Shown here: one piece after another, positions 57,401 through 64,000 of the stretch
Layout: the number at the start of each line of letters is the position of its first letter
How positions within the stretch are numbered: the first letter of the stretch is position 1
From: Porites lobata
Taxonomy: Eukaryota > Cnidaria > Anthozoa > Scleractinia > Poritidae
Reading direction: 5' to 3'
NCBI GenBank assembly: GCA_942486035.1
Contig: CALNXK010000035.1
Location: 1,073,501 to 1,137,500 of the forward strand
DNA length: 64,000 nt
Translations under genes and position numbers: made by a program
The notes under the pieces: generated by a model
Databases searched by the model: none
The model's input: the letters and a program-made list of their open reading frames with translations, nothing else
What the model was told of the DNA's origin: nothing

Positions 57401-60400
57401 CGTTTATGTTATCTTTGTTTAACAGTTAACGATTTTAGTGATATATACATACATTTTATTTGTAGTTTAAGATTGAAGTACAACAATATTGTAACATGCC
57501 CACAGGTAGCTATGCTAATCTGGGTGGTTCATGTTTTCAGGAAATAAATACAACTAAAAGTGACAAGAGACCTAAAAAACTAAATGAAAGATTTCTTAAA
57601 GTTACAGGCATTTCATTCCATATTTTTGTTCCAATTCTAGAAAATGAGTTCACTTGAATTGAGAGTCTTGAACTTTGTGTGTAAAAGTTATTAGAGGCAG
57701 AGGATCAGGTATTCTAAGAATGAAATATCTTGAAAGAGATCTTGAATGTTGCTAGGAGCATTTAAAAAACACTGCCGTCAATAAGTAAAGGAATTGTATG
57801 CTGATTTTGCTCAGAAAAATAGATGAAGCGAAGAACTCGCTTTTGAAGCTTAAGAAGCTTTTCAAAGTAAGATTTGCATGCTTGGCCCCAGGCCATCAAA
57901 CCATACGTTAAATAAGGAGCAGCAAGGAATTAATAAATAGTTAAAAGAGTGTGTCTTGGCACCAAATTCCATAGTTTACAGATCAATCTTACAGTTCGGC
58001 TCATTTTAATAGCTACAAGCTGAGAGCAGAATCTTACCTGAGTATGACTTTCCACAGGCATCCCAAGCACGCATGGCCAGCATCTACGAGGAAGAACTTG
58101 ATCTTCAGCATCCTCTTTTCTCTGTGCATGGATATGATGAAAAGAAGGTCAGTAAAGTAATTTCTAAACAGAACTGTGCAATTTTTTTCGACAAAGTAAG
58201 GATTATAATTCAATTTTGAACCGCATGTCCATCTTGCTTCTCAGAATACAAAATTGAAATGTTTCAAGAGGTGGATTTGAAGTGTGTATGAAGTTTCATG
58301 ATCTTGTTCATCTTCACCATCATAGTAATTTTCATCATAAACTGTGCCAATATGACCTTTGAGAATATCAAATTGAATGTTATTGTCATCATCATGATCT
58401 ACCACAGAGCCAATATAATACTTTAGGTATAATTGTCATTATCATTATCAACATTACCATCAGCTGGTATCAACAACTTTATCATCTTGTGCAACCTTAC
58501 TGTAATCAGATCTCCTTGTTCTCATCATCACCATTATTAAATAATTATAATGCCTCATGTGCAAAGTCGTGCGCCTTTGATCCCCTACCATTGTCTATTC
58601 TGTCCTTCTGTTTGGATGAACTGCTCCCTGTTATTAGGAAAATTGTCAACTTGTCTCTTGAGTCTGGCATCTTTGCAGAGGACTGGAAGAATGCTTTAGT
58701 TCGTGAACCCCTTGCTTAAGAAAGCAGGACTCAAACCAATTAACAAAAATTTTCGACCGCTGAGCAAATTGCAGGTTACATCAAAGATTACGGAAAAGTC
58801 CGTGGCTATCCAATTACAAGATCATATGACAGCCAACAACTTATTTCCTGTCCTCCAAAGCGCATATCGGCAGAATCACAGCACTGAGAGGGCATTATTA
58901 AAAGTTAAAAACGATCTTCTGCTAAATGTGTACAAAGGTCACGTCACATTGCTTGTTATGTTAGATCTCAGCGCTGCGTTTGATACCGTAGATCACGGTT
59001 TTCTTCTGCACAGGCTGCAGTCCAAGCTCGGGATAAGGCTTTATTATGGTTTAAATCTTATTTGGCGGGAAGAACGCAGCAGGTCTCAGTTAACAGATCG
59101 CTCTCTGAGAAATTTAATCTGACTTGTGGGGTCCCACAAGGTTCTTGTTTGGGCCCCGTCTTATTTACCATCTACGCGAGTTCGCTGTTTGACATCATGA
59201 AATCTCATCTGCCATCCGTTCACACCTATGCGGACGATACGCAGCTATATATATCATTTAATCCCGTTGATAAGACCAGCGAGGCTGATGCTGTGATTGC
59301 GATTGAGAACTGTATTCGTGACGTTCGCGCATGGATGAGAGATGATAAGTTAATGCTAAATGACGATAAAACTGAATTCTTGATCACTGGCACGGAACGA
59401 CAGTTATCAAAGGTGTCCGTTGACAAGATCAAGATCAGCCAAGCTGAGGTATCGCCTGCCTCTTCAGTGCGCAATTTGGGCACCTGGTTTGATTCTCATC
59501 TGGACATGTCGACTCATGTGACTGAGACTTGTGCTAGCACATTTTATTATTTGTACAATATCCGGCACATTAGGAAGTATTTGTCTCGTGAGTCCACCGA
59601 GAGGCTTGTTCACGCGTTCATCACAAGCAGGCTTGACTACTGTAATGGTTTATTGTACGGTGCTCCTGAGTATCAAATTAAGAAACTTCAAAGAGTCATG
59701 AATGCCAGTGCTTGATTGGTTTACTGCGCACCTAAGTATTGTCACGTTACTCCTTTGCTAAGAGAACTCCACTGGCTACCAGTTCGCTTGCGCGTAGATT
59801 TTAAGATTCTCCTTGTTACATTTAAGATTCTTCACGGTGTTGCGCCTAGCTATCTTAATGATCTTGTCTCTGTCTTACCCGACTCACGTTACCAACTACG
59901 CCGTAACAATAATGGTATATTATTAGAAAGACCTCGGCTAAGAACGAAGAAGACTTTGGGAGATCGCGCGTTATCAATGGCTGCCCCCTTTTTATGGAAC
60001 AGTCTTCCTCTGCCAATAAGACAGGAAACATCAATCAACTCTTTTAAATGCTCTGTTAAAACATATTTATTTAAAAAGGCTTTTAGTTAGATTATTTATT
60101 TATTTATTTTTATTTATTATTGTAATTTTACCGGGTAATTTTACTGGTTTTTAATTTAGTTATTAATAATAATTATTGTAATGCGCTTTTGAGTATTTTT
60201 ATAGAAAAAGCGCAATATAAGTATTAAATATTATTATTATTATTATTAATGATGACATGGTATTCGAGGTACAAGATCTGATGATCCATTGCTATATCTA
60301 AGTAATGTTTTCGATGTTTCCTACTGTTGTGGAAACTAATGTTGGTTAGATTTTGTGTTGTGGTTTGTCTGTTATTGTTCAGCATCTTTTCAACCGTCTG

Positions 60401-60595
60401 TAGCAATCATTGACTAAACATCTTTATTACTTTCAGATGGCAGGAGACACCAGGCTAAAAGTTGAAAGAGCCCTGAGAGATGCAGGGATTCATAACACTG
60501 ATTATGCAAGAAAAGTCATGGCCTCTATAAAGCCACCTCAAGTACCTAGGAAAGATCAACATTCAACTCTCTTTAAGTATGATTACCAACAATAA
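42419..60595 (+). CDS. CCDC148: Coiled-coil domain-containing protein 148, 11 exons, 616 aa
   Basis: Exons: 42419-42479, 50692-51132, 51974-52292, 53569-53713, 54087-54293, 55094-55234, 55641-55759, 57114-57231, 57323-57373, 58058-58147, 60437-60595. All junctions are GT/AG and in phase (1851 nt; human about 591 aa). Landmarks shared with vertebrate CCDC148: NRYRPADYDKLQAIAQLKKA near the start, HLIEQYPAELPNRRMLYMDR in exon 4, long Glu/Lys/Arg/Gln coiled coils in exons 5-8, RVKYREQQLKLHNEAKQKAK in exon 8 and a C-terminus DTRLKVERALRDAGIHNTDY. Function is not established for the family. Exon 1 is assigned from the ATG in the shared promoter that splices in phase 1 to exon 2; this 8.2-kb intron is the least certain link and is swollen by nested transposons. 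Introns 3, 7, 9 and 10 also carry elements. Confidence 0.93.
42480..44472 (+). other. Left part of CCDC148 intron 1
   Basis: No exon recognised. Open frames at 43098-43439 and around 43665-44056 lack family resemblance. From about 44290 there are repeated TGGACAC and AATACAGACA words of an older repeat, which resumes after the 4.5-kb insertion (about 49003-49200). Confidence 0.45.
44826..48082 (-). mobile_element. Inner 3.26-kb DNA transposon with about 0.5-kb TIRs and XPG-like ORF
   Basis: Long inverted repeats at 44826-45350 and 47575-48082 start TAGTCAGGAGGCA and end TTCCTGACTA. TAA on both sides (44823-44825, 48083-48085) is a possible 3-bp TSD. The arms share GTGACTTTCC, ATCGATTTTA, GATGCTCTATTCACACT and the stretch translated as MLQERGPRQKTRLMTD. 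The left arm has a tandem duplication of about 34 bp (44869-44937). Between the arms on minus is the decayed ORF at 45561-47456. Short TSD plus XPG-type nuclease recall Academ elements; this is a hypothesis. Confidence 0.75.
45561..47456 (-). pseudogene. Decayed transposon ORF: XPG/FEN1-like nuclease motifs and Cys-rich tail
   Basis: Pieces in order on minus: 47456-47163 (SFSYWRQYMKLVSILLRFSR), then a stop and probable internal deletion; 47107-46751; an in-frame stop; 46690-46247 with DHEEADTRIVLHARDAAARG and CRDTDVLVLLLAH; a frame change; 46240-45875 with LAFHAVTGCDTTS; a return to the first frame; 46112-45561, ending in a Cys-rich module (CGCSREGGC; CKCGERC) resembling CXC/tesmin-type fingers. 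EEADTR, DTDV and TGCDTTS align in order with the XPG-I acidic motifs and the helix-hairpin SGCDY region of FEN1-type nucleases; this alignment is by eye. At least two stops and two frameshifts: not functional here. Confidence 0.7.
49431..50250. repeat. Second copy of the CCCTAT-CTAGAGTA repeat, interrupted
   Basis: ACTTTAGGAATTTTTGATTG, GGGGATGTGCCACTGGGAGC and CTACCCTATACTAGG at 49434-49545 match 39435-39535. Matching resumes after 50165 (GAAAATGATACCCTATTCTA). The gap is filled by the element at 49715-50163. Both outer ends are missing or degraded. Confidence 0.75.
49715..50163. mobile_element. TIR element nested in the repeat copy
   Basis: Starts TAGACCTCATTC and ends GAATGAGGTCTA, splitting the second repeat copy at a point where 39600 shows the uninterrupted sequence. 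The ends resemble those of the 4.0-kb element at 37871-41904 (TAGACCCATTCATG on its right arm), suggesting a short derivative of the same family. TA at both edges is a likely target duplication. Confidence 0.72.
50251..50691 (+). other. End of CCDC148 intron 1
   Basis: Several overlapping open frames on minus (50385-50734) show no family resemblance and no repeat was identified. The acceptor TTTTGTTTTTAG closes the intron at 50691. Confidence 0.4.
51133..51973 (+). other. CCDC148 intron 2
   Basis: AT-rich, no exon or repeat recognised; short open frames on both strands are not supported. Confidence 0.4.
52680..52919. mobile_element. MITE with 14-bp TIRs in CCDC148 intron 3
   Basis: TGCAAAGAAAGTCA at the left and TGACTTTCTTTGCA at the right are exact inverses. 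The centre has CTAGCCC, AGCCCG and GGGCTATC words. About 240 bp, no coding capacity. Confidence 0.72.
53371..53533. mobile_element. Palindromic MITE in CCDC148 intron 3
   Basis: Left arm TATGTCACAGGTCAAA, then TTTGTCTTCTAGCCC; right arm GGGCTAGAAGACAAAG, then TTTGACCTGTAACATG. Arms of about 65 bp with an extra AT-rich insertion in the left arm. Confidence 0.75.
54294..55093 (+). other. CCDC148 intron 5
   Basis: Repeat-like but unresolved. Contains a C-rich run (54647-54659). The open frame at 54680-54916 lacks support. Confidence 0.4.
55798..56258. mobile_element. MITE with CCATTAAGCGGCC-type ends in CCDC148 intron 7
   Basis: Left TACAGCCCCCTATTAATTAG, then CGGCCATCC; right GGAGGCCGCTTAATGGAGGT, then TCAACTGTA. 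Internal CCATTAAGCGGCTAC and TAAGTGGCC words repeat the end. Diverged left end, so an old copy. Confidence 0.7.
57374..57649 (+). other. Start of CCDC148 intron 9
   Basis: AT-rich, no feature recognised before the LINE relic. Confidence 0.35.
57650..58045 (-). pseudogene. Old CR1/Jockey-like LINE fragment (C-terminal RT)
   Basis: On minus, the translation reads VPRHTLLTIY, a stop, FLAAPYLTYGLMAWGQACKS, then YFEKLLKLQKRVLRFIYFSE and QHTIPLLIDG, the conserved stretch after the polymerase motifs of CR1/Jockey LINEs. Several stops. Antisense to CCDC148 in intron 9. Confidence 0.75.
58552..60250 (+). mobile_element. 5'-truncated L2/CR1-like LINE with RT, decayed
   Basis: Four frame segments (58552-58719, 58703-59060, 59032-59715, 59716-60090) read in order as a LINE reverse transcriptase: SCAFDPLPLSILSF, LPLLKKAGL-type linker, LDLSAAFDTVDH (motif A), GVPQGSCLGPVLFTIY (motif B), YADDTQLY (motif C) and a C-terminal LRELHWLPVRLRVDFKIL region. 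Two frameshifts (near 58710 and 59030) and a TGA at 59714 that looks like CGA decay. The 3' end has an AAAAGCGCAATATAAGTA hairpin (with GCGCTTTTG) followed by (ATT)n, typical of L2-type tails. Lies in CCDC148 intron 10 in sense orientation. Confidence 0.9.
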
Positions 60596-61559
60596 TAATT
60601 TTCCCACTAGAAATCTCCGTCTCCAAGAACCTCGCAAAGCTTGATGGGAAAGGGACAACAGAAGCAGAAAAAGCGAAAATAGCCAAAAAAAAAGGAGCAG
60701 AAAGGAGAAAAAATTAAATTTAACTGGTACTTTGCGGAACTCAGATTTGGGTAAAAAAAAACACTAAGGGCAAAAGCTATGCCACTAGGCCACAAAAAGC
60801 CTAAGTATTTACTTTTAATTACAGGTTGAAATTCGTTAAGACACATTTCCCCTTAAAAAATTTTGCTGGACAACACTATTTGAAGCTATTCCAGCTATTT
60901 TGGTCACTGTCTGGCGGGACTGAAAATTAATACTGGTCACTTTTTTTTTCACAGCAAAAAAGGGTCTCCTAGCCCTAATCTCTGAACAAAACTTAATGCT
61001 CTATTAGATCAAGGGGAATCTGTGTGCAACCCCCCATGTGTATTTTTGTTGTTTGGTCTGCATTTTGCAAAACTGTACTTTTGAAGATTCACAACAATAA
61101 CAGCAGAAATGCTATACTCCAGGACATGTTTCTCAAGTGTCTTACCAAGTTAAAAATTCAGACGTGAAGCAAACACTGCTGTTCGTGTTTTGAACACTCA
61201 TTAAAATCATTGCCCAACATATTTTTTGGCAGGACATCTTTACAGTAAAGTGTAAGGATTTTTATGGTTGTCTCTGAATTTTTATTTCAGGTATGATTGA
61301 CAAGGGATTGGCAACTGTTACATAGCATCTGCTCACAGAAGAATTTCATTTTATTGTATAAATTATTTATTAAAACTCATCAAGTGTACAGTGTGGATTT
61401 ATTATTACCATCATCATCATCATTTCAAAAAATATCCAATATTTTCTTGACTCAACTTAGCATCCATAGCAGACGGTTCTTTTTGGTGTGCTGAACTGAG
61501 GTCAAATGAGAAAAACGATGGGGTAAGGGGCAAGAGCAAGAAGGCAGAGAGAGCACTGG
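60596..61559 (+). other. CCDC148 3' flank
   Basis: Immediately follows the CCDC148 stop; probably includes its 3' UTR. Contains short A runs and a CATCATCATCAT stretch at about 61410. No gene recognised. Confidence 0.4.
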
Positions 61560-61800
61560 TTATTCCGGCTGTCTTCTTCTTTAGGCTAGAATCAACGCAC
61601 AGAGGCGAGCATGAAACGCGAGTGATTGATGATGAAGCACAAGGGACCAAGGAAAGTTTTCCCATGGCCCGTTTTCTCCTTCCCTCCCTCCTTTGCTCAC
61701 TAATTTTTATTGAGAGAGAGAGAGATATCTAACATCACCGAAGTGAATTGACCAAGAGGGACTGGGAAAATGCCATACAGGGACCAGGCAAGGCACGAGG
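61560..61800. repeat. Dispersed repeat, shared with 3985-4240
   Basis: GATGAAGCACAAGGGACCA and TCTCCTTCCCTCCCTCCTTT, then GAGAGAGAGAGA, match the left copy in order and spacing. The minus-strand open frame 61420-61665 is repeat-derived. Confidence 0.6.
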
Positions 61801-62136
61801 CAGGTCTTAGAGATTTACACAAGGACTGTTGATCACACCTACACATTGTAAAGTGCTGTTGCAGATTGCAATTTTATTTTTTCTTGATAATGTAACTGTA
61901 ATACTGAAAATGGGATGGCAGTTGAAGACAAATGAAGTACATTTCATTTGATGCAAACCTTTATTGTGATACAGTACGGGTAAGTATTGTGTTTGTAATT
62001 AGTAATGGACAGCATTAATCGGAATTTTTCATTTAAAGGTAATGTACAAAGTAAATTATTTGGTATATTATATACAGATATAAGTGCAGCATTTTTTAAA
62101 TGTTTTTCACAAATTCAAAACAGTTTTTTGTGTGTT
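61801..62136. other. Spacer without recognised feature
   Basis: AT-rich, nothing recognised. Confidence 0.35.
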
Positions 62137-62732
62137 ACAGTGTGACTACTGTAACCCAGGCCACTTAGACAAAGTTGACCAATTGGATAACATGAAAATA
62201 ACAACACATAATTACCAGAAAGTTGGTTGTGGGCCAATCAGCAGCTCATAAAAAAAAAAAAAAGTTTCTTGAAGCACAAAATTTAAATATTGATAGCCAA
62301 CGTTTTTCAAGAAAACAAAAATGTTTCACCAGACAATGTTTTTCTATTCAAAACTTTACATGTAACACCCAGGAGACATCTGTTTGACACAAGCTGTTAT
62401 TTTGTCATCTACCAACAATTTCTTCACTACCATTGCCACACTTTGCAATAACATGTGACCTCAAGTCAAAAATATAATTAACCTTTACATTTTTCGCCTC
62501 TGTGACACACTCTAATGGACCTCTCAGGAAACACTCACTTTATTCAGCAGGTTCAAAACAGGTTCAAAATGTCACATCTTTATGTTGTAATTGGTTAACT
62601 TCGATCCATGTTGTTTATTTCATTTTGTGGTAATTATGCTTGACGACTAACTTTCGCAGAATGTATTGTTACATTCCTGTAATCTGATTGGTCAACTTTG
62701 TCTAGGTGGCCCCAATTATATTAGTTGCACTG
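62137..62732. mobile_element. About 600-bp TIR element
   Basis: Left ACAGTGTGACTACTGTAACC, then GGCCACTTAGACAAAGTTGA; right TCAACTTTGTCTAGGTGGCC, then TAGTTGCACTGT. The ACAGTG ends and about 45-bp TIRs are clear. No coding capacity. Confidence 0.78.
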
Positions 62733-63070
62733 TAATATGCAGTCTTTGATTTACCACCACTCTTGATTATACTGTTATTTAAAAACTGGGACGATGGATA
62801 CATTAAAAAATGTTCTGGATAAAACAATAATATTAATAAATAGAAATAATGTTAGAATTCTTCATACACCTCTATCCTTTTGTTTTTAAACATTTTGGTA
62901 AAATACATTCCACTGATGCAAGCTTTGACATAGCCTTTCCAATGCACATACATTTGTGGCTGCTTCATCAGCAGTCAAAAGGCACAGCCACAAAAAAATT
63001 AATATGTCTGCATTTGCAGGCTACCTTTGGAAAGATGCTTCAGCATTCAGTGTACCATAGTTACAGTGCA

Positions 63071-63340
63071 TACAGCTATTTCGAGAAAGGTTGTCGGAAA
63101 AAATGTGCACGCGACAACCCCGAAAGGTAATATGGGATATGATCAATACACTGTTCCTAACGACTGTAGCTGTCGAAACTAATTTTTTTACTTTCCTTTG
63201 GCACTCGCAAACATATGTCCGTGGCCTCCCGTGCAATTCTTTCAAATTTCTTTGAAGAACAGGGCACTCAAAACTACCCACAATACCTTTCGGGGTTGTC
63301 GCGTGCACTTTTTCCGACAACCTTTCTCGAAATACCTGTA
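63071..63340. mobile_element. MITE family A, copy 2
   Basis: Starts TACAGCTATTTCGAGAAAGG, ends CTTTCTCGAAATACCTGTA, with the same interior as 4406-4661 (CATATGTCCGTGGCC against CATACGTCCATGGCC). Slightly longer than copy 1 because of an insertion near 63258. TA at both edges. Confidence 0.88.
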
Positions 63341-63397
63341 TGCAACATGCCAGGTGTGAACAAACACTGTTACACTGGGCTCCTCTCTGCAAGGTTT

Positions 63398-63703
63398 CTA
63401 TGTCAACCAAGTATAAAGACCTTCCTTGCATGTCAGCTCTTTCAAGCAGCTCCCTGACAACTGTTCAGATTCCTGGTAGTGTTTCCACTGTCCACTGGAA
63501 ATGCCTTCTTCCAAATCAGATCCACAACAAACAAACCCCTCTGACTCTGATTTCATGTGGTTGCTTGGGGCATTGAAGGCCACAGATGGTTGGTGTGTAG
63601 AGAAAGTTGCTTTGAAGGTCCCTTTTTGCGAAGTCTTCAGTAGTTGACACATTTCAAACAGACAGCCTGGCAGTAATGGCCCCGAAATTTCCAGACTATA
63701 CAA
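63398..63703 (-). CDS. Possible terminal exon of an unidentified minus-strand gene
   Basis: After a good acceptor (CTTCTTTTCAG at 63704) a phase-0 frame of 101 codons runs to a stop at 63398. It starts LYSLEISGPLLPGCLFEMCQ and contains SEGFVCCGSDLEEG. The composition is protein-like, but no family is recognised and upstream exons lie beyond the window. Could be a chance ORF. Confidence 0.35.
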   Translation of the reverse strand: MYSLEISGPLLPGCLFEMCQLLKTSQKGTFKATFSTHQPSVAFNAPSNHMKSESEGFVCCGSDLEEGISSGQWKHYQESEQLSGSCLKELTCKEGLYTWLT

Positions 63704-64000
63704 CTGAAAAGAAGCAAAAATCATTTTCTAGCAGGTCTGTCACTTAGTTTTCAAGGTGTTGGGTACATGCAAGTAGTAGGTGGGAAATTGAACAGTAGGA
63801 AGTGCTTTTGGTTCCACTTCCCTTTTGTTTCTTTCAAGAACAGCCAGCGGTCATGCTCATGGTAGCTGGGGGAAATCTTTAGCCACCGGCCCTCACTGGC
63901 AGCCCTGTAGAGCATTCGCTTGAATTTCCTTTCAAAATAACTTTGCAGCCAAAGCTAGAGGTCAATGCAAGGCTGTGCTCTAAGAAAAATTGAAGGGAGT

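Overview
Eukaryotic DNA from an animal, most likely an anthozoan cnidarian and probably a stony coral. Small exons with GT/AG introns, AT-rich non-coding sequence, animal-specific gene families (SNAPC1, TRAF, INO80C, CCDC148) and a dense load of MITEs, SINE-like repeats, Penelope-like elements and LINE remnants all fit. The cnidarian assignment rests on recognising the repeat style and divergence, so it is an inference.

Gene layout, left to right: (1) a first exon on the minus strand at 733-843 whose gene runs off the left edge; (2) SNAPC1 on plus, 11 exons, 5546-12326; (3) a convergent four-exon WBP1/VOPP1-like membrane protein gene on minus, 14173-17152; (4) a seven-exon TRAF adaptor gene on minus, 19579-27120; (5) an unrecognised five-exon gene on minus encoding 481 residues, 29525-33953; (6) INO80C on minus, five exons, 35403-42268; (7) CCDC148 on plus, 11 exons, 42419-60595, head-to-head with INO80C over a 150-bp bidirectional promoter; (8) a possible terminal exon on minus at 63398-63703. 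All six complete gene models keep an open reading frame across every proposed splice junction.

The introns and spacers hold layered mobile DNA. A 5'-truncated L1-like LINE (2370-3927, 12-bp TSD) sits inside an older repeat. A Penelope-like fragment (4777-5191) also has a 12-bp TSD, and a second Penelope-like fragment carries a GIY-YIG domain (30495-31420). A 4-kb TIR element nearly fills INO80C intron 2 and itself carries a TTAA-flanked element and an 8-bp-TSD element. CCDC148 intron 1 contains a 4.5-kb insertion with hairpin-forming ends. Inside it lies a 3.26-kb element with about 0.5-kb terminal inverted repeats around a decayed XPG/FEN1-like reading frame with a Cys-rich tail. That nested element is the most unusual structure in the window.

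The genes do not form a pathway. SNAPC1 serves snRNA transcription, INO80C chromatin remodelling, TRAF receptor signalling, and CCDC148 is a coiled-coil protein of unclear role. The INO80C/CCDC148 promoter carries YY1-like sites, of interest because YY1 is a known partner of INO80 complexes.
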